Assembly: GCA_025267735.1 (NCBI GenBank)
Contig: CM046298.1
Location: forward strand, 38,377,264-38,441,263
Source of the DNA: Mactra quadrangularis
Lineage: Eukaryota > Mollusca > Bivalvia > Venerida > Mactridae
Direction of reading: 5' to 3'
DNA: 64,000 bases
Shown in pieces: positions 26,601 to 38,600 of the stretch (positions within the stretch are counted from its first letter, which is position 1; each line of letters begins with the position of its first letter). The notes under the pieces are model-generated. The model saw only the letters and a list, made by a program, of their open reading frames with translations, did no database searches and had not been told where the DNA came from. The position numbers were made by a program, and so were the translations under genes.

Positions 26601-29600
26601 TTATCCTGTAATCACTTTTAGGATTGAAATATCAACAGCACTCATTCAGTTGAAAAAAATCAAATAAATTTCAACCAATAATCAAATGAATATGATTTTA
26701 CGAAGCTAAATACTTAGTGATTTGTTGGACGGTTAAAAAAGGCGGTTGCGGTGACATAAAAGTTCCCGGATGTACGGTGCGTAGGTAAAATAACACTGTT
26801 GTGTAAAACATGTGTTCAACGAGTTTTGGTGTCAATCTAATGTTTGCCTATTGTTGCTACCCATTATAGTTGGTAAAAACTCGAAAAGTTGGCACATAAT
26901 ACAATTTTGGACATAAAAATTGAGCAACCAAATTTATTAGAACTGAATGCATATATCGGGCCGACATCGGACCTATGTCGGTAAATTGTCTATATCGGAT
27001 AGACATCGGTCCGATGTCGGAAATCCGACAATGATATTTTGATATATAGCCGATATCGTAGCTACCCATTTTAGTAGGTAAAAACTCGAAAAGTTCGCAC
27101 ATAAATACAATTTGGGACATGAAAATTGCGCAACTAAAATTTTTGGAACTGAATGCATATATCGGGCCGACATCGGACCTATGTCGGTGAATTGACTATA
27201 TCGGATAGACATCGGTCCGATGTCGGAAATCCGACAACGATATTCCGATATATAGCCGATATCGGTCCGATATTACAATGTTTGCTGGGAAACCTTCTAT
27301 ATATATACGGTCTTTGATTGGTCAGGACTTTTCTGGCTGTCTTTGGTTCAGTTAAATGGATATGTTGTTTAATTTTTCTCATCATTACAACACCAACTTA
27401 GGGTCAGGTGAAAGTGATTTGTCGATCAGGGAGGTAACATCAACAGGGTTCTCACTAGAATTTTACTAGTAAGAGTCCAAGGCTCCTTTACTGAGAAAAG
27501 TTTGGAGTACAGCAGCCTAAAGTTGGAGATGATGATCAACACAGTTGAGATTGTTGGTGCTTGGTATCAAATATATACCAAATGGTATAGTGGAAGTGTT
27601 CGTAAGATCTTAGTTACATTAGAGCAATTGATGAACGTTTTCAGGAAAAGTCCTGAAGTTCATGATTTTTGGGGACAAGACAAAAGGTTCTTTTTCTATG
27701 TAGGATTAACCAATGTCATGAAAATAAAAAAATCAAGATTTTAAAAATTTTGAACTCTCATCCATGGATTGCCATCTTAGTAATTTACCTCTGTGCCTTA
27801 CCTCTGTGCCACTCATATGATCTATTTACTTCTTTAATCTTTTCAACATCTAGTCTTGTCTGCATTAGAAATGAAAACCTATACATTGTTAGATTGAAAT
27901 AGTTTCTGTGGAAGATTTCTCATGATTTAATTTGAACACTAGAAATCTCTCTCAAATATCTTACAAACTTTTTTTTCATGACTGGAGAATATTTTCTTGA
28001 TCATACTGTAGATTTACTAATGAATTTATAAGTTGGGAAATTTCCAAGAAAACTTAGTGAAAATATTGGCAGGCAATGTTCTTAATGCAGGTCATAGACT
28101 CATAATTTACTGTAGAGTGGGATAGTTTTGTGTGTGTGTTTAAAGTAAATATAGTTTTAGAGCTTTAACCAAAAGTAAAATGCTTTGAAACTAAAGTAAA
28201 ATCTATTCAATTTGTAATTGTACACTGAAAAAAATGATTTTCATGCACCAGTAAGTCATTTGTAACATCCACTCCCCATCCCCAGAGCATTGTTTGCTTT
28301 CTACCCCGCTATTCTTCTTAAGTGTTTGGGTGTGGGTACAAATGACTGAAGAATTATCATTATCGCTGTTGGACTCGACATTAAAGGCTGTCCTATTGCC
28401 CCTGACAACTAATATTTGGGTTTAGACAACTTGTAACTACAAGTAAACATTTAGTTTGGGGAAGTGAATATCTGGTTGTCAAAACAGGCAACCTACTTTA
28501 AAAATTAATGTTGCCCCCTAAGCTGCATCTTATTTGAAAATATGTAAATTTTGGTTGAAAAAAATACTAATTTTATTAACTCACAAATAACCTGATTATA
28601 CAGTAGGTATTATATGAGTATTACAAGACTACTTTATCTATCAGGTAGATATGAACTGGTAAAATATGATTGATAAGTATGGACATGTTGTCACTCAATC
28701 TACAGACAGGGTAAACATACCTGGTGACCAAATACTACAAATATCAGTCAAATTATCTCCCTTATATAAATTTAAGAAATTGCTTTCTTGTGTTTCTTAA
28801 CATTCAAATCTGGTGTTAAAATGGCCAAGAGATCTTGGCCTGTCCAGAAAACAAGAGAAGGTCCACTGACAGCTTTGATATGACCAAACAAATGTTGAAA
28901 TGTGGTACCTCAAGTACCATACTTTACATTACCTTAAAGGTTTCTAAGATTTAACTTGGATTTAGTTTGACTTAACTTGAATTTCTAGAAAACAACACTA
29001 CGGGTGACATGGACCTAGTGCTTTACAGAAAGCTTACAGTTTGTTGGAAATATACCATACAATTTGTAATTTGAATGATAAGGATATCAAGTTAAGATCT
29101 CATGAAGTACCACAATGCTGAATATATAAAGATATTTTACTCAGAAGTTGCTTTCCTCAAAGGTTCCTGTTAGCTGTCATGATAGCTTGATTTTACTGGA
29201 CTCATCGAGGGTTCTACTAAGCTACCCCCTGGCCCCAGTGTTTTTTTCTCAGTATTTTCAGTTTTCACAACTTTCACCATACAGTTAAAACAAGAAATGT
29301 CTTTAAAAAAGACAAACGGCGTCGATTTAAAAACAAGTGTGCTCACCTGAGGAAAAGGTCAAAGGTCACAGAAGAGCCATTTACAGAGGACCACTAATGT
29401 TAAAACCTATTTTTTGACCCAGTGACCTACTTATCCAACCAATCAGACCTATTTGAACAATTTTGGTAGGGAACCACCCACGGACCATTCCTGTTGAGTT
29501 TGGGCAAATTATCATAAGCGGTTCAAGAGAAGATGTTGTTTGAACTTTTCCTTATAAAATTCAATGTAATATTGTGATTCATGGGGTGGGGTCAATTTTG

Positions 29601-32600
29601 ACCCAGGGGCATAATTTGAACAACTGTGATGGAGGACCTCTAGATGATGTTATATACCAAATATGAAAGCTCTAGGCCTTGTAGTTTCAGACAAGAAGAT
29701 TTTTGAGAATTGCATTAATGCTACAAAACAAAAATTATGAATTTATTCTTAAGGTTCTGGAACTGTAATGGTGACCTTCCACAATTCTTATACTGATATT
29801 GTTTCTTGATCTGTACTATTAAAGACATTGAATGCTGAAATTTTAAAGAAATTTACCGTCTGTAACTTAAGTTATGTGCATTTTTATAACGTGACCCTTC
29901 ATTTTTAGAAAGACCGTAAATTGTGCTGGGACAAAAAGTGAAAGAACTTTTTTTTTCAAATTCTGCTGTTTTATTTCCAAGTTTTAATCCATTTTCTTGT
30001 TATACAGTCATGTAATGACAAATCAGAGCAACCAGGTTACACTTTGGACAAATACATATAAAAATACAGAGATTTGCATACATGTACCCCCAAGCAAAAA
30101 TCCGAGTTTTTGAGAATGTTAAAAAATTTACCCTATCTTTAAAAGCAAATATCTCAAGTTAGAAGTTAGTTAGACACATGCAAATAGTTTTAAAATTTTC
30201 TGCAGTATTAACTGCCCATATAATGAAAAATTTAAGAAATTTTACCGTTTCTAAAATTTTTTATAAGAATTTGTATTAGATTACTGTACTGAAACTGCAA
30301 GAGATTTTATAGAGAAAAATAATGTCAAAATGGTCAATTACAAATAATACTACTTTATACAAATATATCATCTAAAATTGGTATTTGAGATGGAAAATGT
30401 ATGTTAAACTCTGCATTATCATATAAAAACCTTCTCTCCATTGCTTTTTGGCAAGCTTGAGGGGACTATTTGGGGATTAAACTTGTACCAGCTATGTTTT
30501 CTGCTGTTGTCGTTTTTTGCACTAACAGTTGGACACTAGAGTTAGTAATGTTGGCATATTATGTGCCTTAGCTTTCAAATTATGCTGTTGATTGTATTGT
30601 TTTTTTTATAATTAGAATATGATGATATTAAAAACAGAAAATGTGCAACGATTTTGTCTTTATATGCTGACTTTGGTACGATTATTTGTGGGAATTCGGC
30701 AATAAATCAATATAAGTTAAACATTCTTTCCAGTTTATCGATATTTGTGTAGTTTATTTTACCTTTGTTCATTTTCAGTACACAAAATAGATTAAACAAT
30801 CAAAACCCCATTTTGCCCCAAATTCTCCATTTCGTCCATTTCGCCTCAAAATCTCCATTTCGTGTTTCAGTCATACCCAATTTACATCGCAAAAAAAGAT
30901 GAAAAAAAAATGTATTTTACACCTGTACAAACAGAATCAACGCAAAAGTTATGATCCACTACGGCTTTTCATTGTTTTTATGTCGATAAACCATTATTTT
31001 TACGATAACTAACTACGATCACGCTGTAGAGCGTCTGGTTTCGCCATTTTCGGAAAATGCGTTACCCTATGACTTCTGGAAAATCCCACGTCACGTGGTG
31101 AAAATTTCTAAAAATAGCAATTACGAAACTTGACGAAGATAGGTATTTGGGAAAAACCTACTTAATTATTGATTTGATAAAGGGAGATAACCGCTGCGGG
31201 GAGTTTGGTTTGACGTGTCTATTTTTAGTTTTATCTATTTTTAGACACAACCCCCCCATTTTTTTGTTGATTTTTGGCAGTTTTTGCAAATATCAAGAGG
31301 CTTTGTCAAAAAAGAATTGTCAACTTGATATGCCGGTATATGTGTGCTCCAGCGACAAACAAAAGATTTATTTAAAGCTGCGCAGTTTCTTCCACAAAAC
31401 AGGAAACTCACAAATTTAATAGTATAGATGTGGAGCTGTGACTCTCAAAGTGTAAACCCCGGAAACTGGACGTAGTGAGGCTTACTTAATAATTATTGGG
31501 TAATATGTCAGACTTTTTACTAGAAACCGGTTCACATCTGGAGACGTAATTCATTTTACCCATAAAATATTGTGTTTGACACGTAACTTTTTATTGTTAC
31601 AATATAAAAAACACTTTGGAAAGCAATAGAAGTCTACCCAAAAAAATAATCTACGAACGAAGCAAAAGTTCGTAAAACACTGCATTACAATAGTGTGGCC
31701 TTTATTTTTTCGCGCGTGTCAGGGCCATCCAATCGAAGAGGGGATTTTCTCTGTTTCCCCCGTACGTCATTTTCAGTGCTTATAAAATCATCCAATAGAA
31801 CGGCGGATTTCCGAAATCCCCAGACAGACGTCATTATACAGAAATGTAGGTCAAAATCCAGCTTAGACAGCTACGCCGAAAAATACAGAGGATATATGGG
31901 AGTCAGCTTGTTGGTCGGTCTGTAGCTTTTACTTGTCCACTCAATGCACCTATTTTACAGATTTGATTCAAACTTCACACATATACCATATATTGGGCAG
32001 ACATGTGCATATCCAATTTTAGTATATCATCTATTTTTATGACAGAGTTATGGCCCATTGGTGAAAAATCCTATCTGCTATTTTCTCAGCACCCAATTTC
32101 TTGACAAAGAACCATTGAGGGATACTATATCAAATTCAGTGATAGGTCTAGTTTAGTATGGTTTGGAGACAATTTCATAAAACTCCTACAATTATGTTGA
32201 TGAATCTGTGTATGGGGACAACTGTTTGATGGTTTGACTGTATTTTATCTCAAGTGTCCTAATCTTGCTTTAGAATGAATTCCTGGTATAAATACATTAA
32301 AGTTATACTTTATATAACAGGATGGTGTACCATGTGACCAAATTGATGGGTCAGGACAAAACTAGTCTAAATGAAAGATGGTGTGAACTAGTTTTTGCAA
32401 CAATCCATCAAAATGCTTCAAACCCAAGTAAAAACTGTAAACAGATTGTGTAGCTGCTATCAAAAATAGCAAAATTCTTCATTTTTTTTTTGTCGAAACT
32501 GAAAAAAGTTTGATAGGAACAATGTAAGACTTCCATGAGCTTTTAATCCTTACCATTATGTAGTAATGTCCACCCTTCCGTCCAGTTAGGAATAAACTCA

Positions 32601-35600
32601 AGAAAAACTCTGGGCACTGGATCTTGTATGGCAGAACAGTTGTTGCAAGTTGTATTAAAACTGGAGGGGGAAAATGTACATTGTAATGTCCACTGTTCAG
32701 ACCTGTTGTAGGTCTTCACTATAGCAGGACAGGACTAACATTACCCATGGTTAATACAGTATGTGTACCAGTAGATAATATAGGGAAGTTAAAAAATAGA
32801 TAACAAAATGAGCCTGTTTCTATATGGTACAAACTCGTACAATGTTTAAGTTAAAATAACTTGAAATGATATTAATGTATTTATCTTTTTCATTTCTACT
32901 GTAAACAATCTTACAAGTGTGGAGTCTAACATTTTATATACATGTACATAACCTATATTCAACAACTAACTTTTCAATGTGACAATGTTACTTGCCCTTT
33001 GTGTTTAAAGAATTGTATAAAATCTACCAGTTAGACAGAGTATCATCAAGGTAGCTAATATTGAGCTATTGGTTAACTAAAATCAATACAAGCCAACAGA
33101 ACAAATCCAATATGCCTTGTGCTATGATATTGATGTGTATTGGTATGAGAAACAGACTATAGGCTAAGACTATTGGTCTGTTCTATTTCTGAAACCAGGT
33201 TTGTACGGTGTGTATTGGGGCTCCATATGGGGTATTGATTGTAATAAACTTTTAGGTTTAAAATTTTCCAGTGAAATTGTTATAAATTTGGTGCAGTTTT
33301 ATCCTCAATTTTGTGCAATTTTGATTTTTTGTATGTAGTAGAAAATTTGTAAAGTTAAACATAGAATAAGAGTGGATATGCAATTATTTGTTAAAATGAT
33401 AACCCCACTGTGAGCCTCAATGCGTTCCCACAATGCAAATGAAACAATCTGTATACATGAACTGTGTACACATGTTTTGCAGTAAACTGTACATGTATAT
33501 ATGTCAGCCTAGAGAAAATGTTATATATGAATGGATTATGGTTGATTTTTATAAAATTTATTTAAAATTAATGACAAAATAAAACAAGACAATTCATCCA
33601 GAAAGTTTATTCTAAAATGTGCGAGTGCATCTATAAAAACTTTAGGAGCTGCTTAAAATTTATCATTTGATGGATTTTCATATGGTGCTAATTGATATAG
33701 GAAGAATGTTACAATGTTTGGACGAGGGAACTTTGTGTTGACAATTTATCTGTGAAATTTGTTCAAGTTTTTTTGAAATATTAAACAAGTGACATTTCTA
33801 AAGATCTGCTTTGAAATTGTTTTATTTTAAAACAAAGTGTCAAGTTTTTTGGAAATGATGTAGTGTACATTTGAAAACTGTATTTATTAAGTAGCGTGTA
33901 GATTGAACAATTTTTTATTAACATTTCAAAACATTCCATGTTATAGAAAGGGTTTAAAGGTTAAAGCACTTCGTGGACAAAGCTATTATCTACATCATGT
34001 GTGATACATTAACTTGATTGTATATATATATAAAATATTATAATATATTAAAAATAGACAATGATGAATTCTGTCATGGCTAGTATGTCACATGGTATGC
34101 CTGGTAATATGCATCAAGGACCAGGCTCCATGGGGCAGCCTGGAATGCCTAATAGTATGTCTCCGTGCTTACCCAACAATGTGCCGCAGGGTATGCCTTG
34201 TAACATGTCACCGGGCATGCCTCCGTGTAGTATGTCACATATGCAAGGGAACATTCCAAATCAGAATCCAATGTCTGCCATGGGACAACAGGGACCCATG
34301 CATCCGCGCATGAGCCCCAGTATGTCTGGGGTATCCCCGGGCATGTCCCCAGGCATGCAGGGACCCTCTCCAGGGATGCAAGGACCTTCACCTGGTATGC
34401 CACCCCAACAGGGTATGGGTAACCAGGGCCCTCCTATGTCACATGGCATGGGGCCAATGATGAACTCTGACCCATTCTACTCATCTCCATTTTCTATGTA
34501 TTCAAACAGGCGCCACCCACCATACATGGGTCAACCAGATTACAGAATGTATGAGTTGAACAAGAGGTTACAGCAGCGAACAGAGGTAAATATTATTTTA
34601 TTTTTATTGTCATATATATTGTGTACCAGTTAGTTTTAACTAGCACAACCCACCTCTGAGAAGTATGTCCTGTTGAGGGGGGAAAGAGTGATGTTTTTAC
34701 TAGTGCTGCAACGATTCACCGGAAAGTCGATTCGATGCGATTCGATACCTTTTTTTTTATTCGATTTTTTTCGATTCTTTTATAAATACAGTTTACTACA
34801 AATATGCATTTAACACATATTTGAGCATAAAACTAAAAAATATTATTTAAATTAAAGTGTTTCTATAATTGGATAACACGAAACTTGAAAATCTGATATT
34901 TTTTTATATTTGCTTTATTCAAGTACGAAATGGATTGGGTACGAATGTAAAGGTCGCGAAAATGTATTATTAATGTAATATCAAACTGAGTTTCTATTCA
35001 TGGTACATAAAATCGTAATAGAATTTTAACAGAAATGTAACAATGTGAAACCCAGTTTTACTGTCAACGTATACTTTGAATTTTAGGCGCGCCTTTGCTT
35101 TTATCGTTTTAACTTATGTAGACACATTTAAAAGTCAGTATCGAATCGAAACTCGCGGGTCCCGAATCGAAATCGAATCGGCACCCTTGCAATCGAGTTT
35201 CGATGTATCGAATCGAATTGTTGCAGCCCTACTGGCTGCATCGCTGCACAACAGCAGGGGCATTGTTTTTCATACCAAAAATAGCTTGGACTATAGTTGT
35301 GGTTAATAAACAATGTACTAATCTCAAATATTTATTGGGGATTTTACAATTTTAATGCCATGGCGGGGCAAGGATTTTACCAGAGGTTTTCTGGACTCCG
35401 AGCCAAATGTCCTCCTATTCTCAGGGTAGGGTAGAGGTTAAAAATAACCAGTGCATTAAGATTGTAGTTGTATAGTTGTTGGTTTACCAGATTTCTAACC
35501 TGTTACATTTTATTGGAGTTAACACTGTGTCAACACAATTGTAGGTCATTTCATGGCGTCCAGCGCACCTAACCTAGCTTTCCTGGACCATTGTCTATAA

Positions 35601-38600
35601 CCAGTACTCACCTACCCTTCCGCAAAGCCGGAAACTTCTCTATATTATCTAATCAATGGAGGAAAATCAACATTATTGTCAAATTTTCATGGAAGGGTAT
35701 AACCTCTCCAGGTGGGATTCTAACCCACACCCCCTCGGGCACGAATATCCAAATCCCGGCGTGCTACCAACTGCGTTATTGACCCGGGTTACATGAAGCC
35801 AGCTGTGACACCACTCCAGACAACTGGACATTGTTGTATCACATGATTTGTTAGAGAAGATGCCATCTTCATGTGATATTTGAGTGTTAGAGTCCATATA
35901 GACTGGTTTAAGTGAACAGGTTGTTCTTATATGATTGACAATATGCTTTACATCAGTATTAAATCAGAGTGATACAATTATGATTTTTTTTGTACCGTAA
36001 AGTAGACTATTTTTATGGGAGTTTTATTTTCACTGTAATGTTGTAACATTGTATAGGAAAATTAGTTATACAGTAAAGTTCCGCTATTACGACCACTTTT
36101 GTTATTTCAAAATCATGTGATTTTTGACAATTATTAAGACTCGAATGCCTAATTTGTGAACAAAAGGGTCTCTATAATAAGACCGTTTGGCTATTAAGAC
36201 CATCAATTTTGCTGGTCTTAATAGCGGAACTTTACTGTAAAATATCTTGTTTAAAGTGTATAAAGCTACGTCATACTGATTAAACCATATAAATTGTTCA
36301 TGTATTAAATACTTTTGGGCTCATATTCAAATGATCACAGTTTAAAGAAATTTTAGCTTAGTTTGCTGCGTTACAACTTAACTAGCCGAACGGCAAAGTT
36401 TACTCACAAATTTCGAGTGAGCAAATGGATTTTTCGAGGCCTGTTTAGAATTCAACATAGACATGCTGTATGTTGAAAATGTGTGTGGTGTGTTCATGTA
36501 CCGTAGTTGCAATGTACAATGTGTGTGTTTATTTGTATTTGTCTCAGTAAAGGCCTCATGATAAAGTTTAATTAAATAATTATTTTGTCAAGTGATATAT
36601 ATCATGAGATATAGCTTTTTACACTTAATTGTAATTTTGTTTCCTTTATATTGAATAAGCTTATCATAAATTTGTATAAACAGTAAGGGGACTTAACTCT
36701 TGGATACCAAACATTTTTTTCATCCATAGAAGTTTCATTTATAAATATGTGAAATTTATTTTGAATGTAAAACTTGTAGCAAGAGTCAATTTTATATTAT
36801 GTATGTTCATAAGTTATACAGAATGTAGGATGTAGATAGAAAACACAAAATAAGCTATTAACAAAATAACCCAAATTTATGGTAATTTATCTTTTGGTGA
36901 ATTTTTTGTGTACCATCTTGTTAAAAATGGGACTTTTTCATATCTGTTGTAGGGGTGTAGATGGTGTAAGGGGTGCTAAATCTCATTAGGGGTCACTCCC
37001 AGCAGGCAGTTTGTATGATACTGGCTTAAAAATGTTATAGCCCTTTTGGCAGCATTTTGGAAATATTTATAGTAAATGTCAGAATTGTGATTCTTGAGCT
37101 AAAAAAACAGCAAAAATTTTTTGCTGTGGTCTAGCATTTCTATGGTAACCAGGATAAGCCATAAATTGCAATTTTCAACCAAGCCCATAGTGATGGTTTA
37201 TGATTTGATTAGTCATTGGCATTTACTTATAGAAAAGTATGACTTCATTGACCATTATGTAAAATATTTATATATAAGTTAAAAAGCCATGGCCAATGTG
37301 CTTTGTTAACCCTTAACTGGTTGCAACATGGGTTAAAAGTAGCCATTTTTTATTTTAACGCATTAGGGCTATTTCAAGATGTTCTTTCATTACTTATTGA
37401 CCGACATATATGCCAATTGGACAAGTTATTTGCTTGGTGGCTGTCTTTCAGAAAAACCAAGTTGACTCATAAAAATGCGGGATTGACCAGTTAAGCATTA
37501 AGCAATGAAGCAATAAATAGTTGATTCCTGGAGGCAAAGTCTTTGAATTTAGCTGTTGGACCATGGACTAAATCTACTAAAATCTAGATAAGTCCAGTGA
37601 CGTTGAAAATGCAAGTGATCTGACTGAATGTCCAGTGCTAATTGAAGGTTGTTGTGAAGACTTGGTCATACCTTTCCTTTTAAATTTAACATTAGTAATT
37701 TAGTATTGATTTTCCTTCTTATGGGAACACCTTGTGACTTCTCAGTAAATAGGTAAGAAGGTGCTGGTAAAAGAAAATTGTCATTAAAGATGGTAATTTG
37801 AGATGAATGCCAAATAACTAAATATATGAAAGTGTTGATAAACATTCTAGAATCCAAATATAGATAAATATAGTCGTAATATGAGATATGTCAATGTAAG
37901 AAAGGGTGAAGGTCTCCTAGAAGTATGTGGTGTAAATTGTGTGATATTAAAACAACTTTATTTTTATATAACAATAAATCTTTGAGAGTAGAGAATAGGC
38001 TTGCTGCTTAGAATCTATTACAACAGAAAATAAGTTCGGTTTTGACTTTTGATCCCACTATCTATAAGCTGAATGACCCAATCCTTTGTAGATTTTTTCT
38101 GTTTTCTGTAGTTAAGATTGAAAAAAATTAAGGAAGTTGAGTTTCTGGGCTGCATTTATTCTTTTTTTCTCCAACTTGGATACAAGTAAGAGGACAAAAT
38201 GATTGCATAATCTATAGTTTAAGTTTGTATAGTCTTTGAATGATGGACCCACATTCATGAAGCAGTGATTACGCATAGAATATGGTACCTAGGGGTTGCA
38301 GGTTGGATTCCTGTCTGCAACAGGTTACAATGCTTCCAAAAAATTTGATATTAAGTATGGATTGTCCTACATAGATGTAGAAATTAGTGGCTCCTTCAGT
38401 GCAAGCTAGCACTCAGGTTTAGAATTTAAGTATTTCTGAAAGTTGGTTAGGTGGGTTTGGCTCTGTAAATAAATTTGAGAATTGATCAAAAAAAATTTCT
38501 AGAGATTAAAATGTTGTACTCTAGCATTTTGTCTGCAAGTGTTTGCATGATTTCTTGTGGATTTTATTGATTATAAATTAATACTCAGATTTTATAACTT

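Larger units (their letters stand above)
11652..34083 (+). other. LDB: LDB intron 1 (22.4 kb)
   Basis: It holds no supported coding sequence. It holds the SINEs, MITEs, satellites and hairpins listed below between 11763 and 31920. Stretches with nothing recognisable include 12620-14120, 19300-21080, 21330-22930, 27300-29270 and 31930-34060; these are A/T-rich with scattered microsatellites (for example CT dinucleotides near 20673-20690 and TA near 34020). Confidence 0.75.

Noticed and set aside
26184..27385. Several Ile/Arg/Pro-rich ORFs on both strands
   Set aside because: Translations of ATCGGTCCGAT repeats, which lack stops by chance in many frames.
27502..27902. 80- and 77-codon + strand ORFs
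   Set aside because: No recognisable protein, no splice context with LDB, ordinary A/T-rich intron.
34149..34449. Minus-strand ORFs of 84 and 62 codons opposite LDB exon 2
   Set aside because: Shadows of the Met/Gly/Pro repeats on the coding strand.
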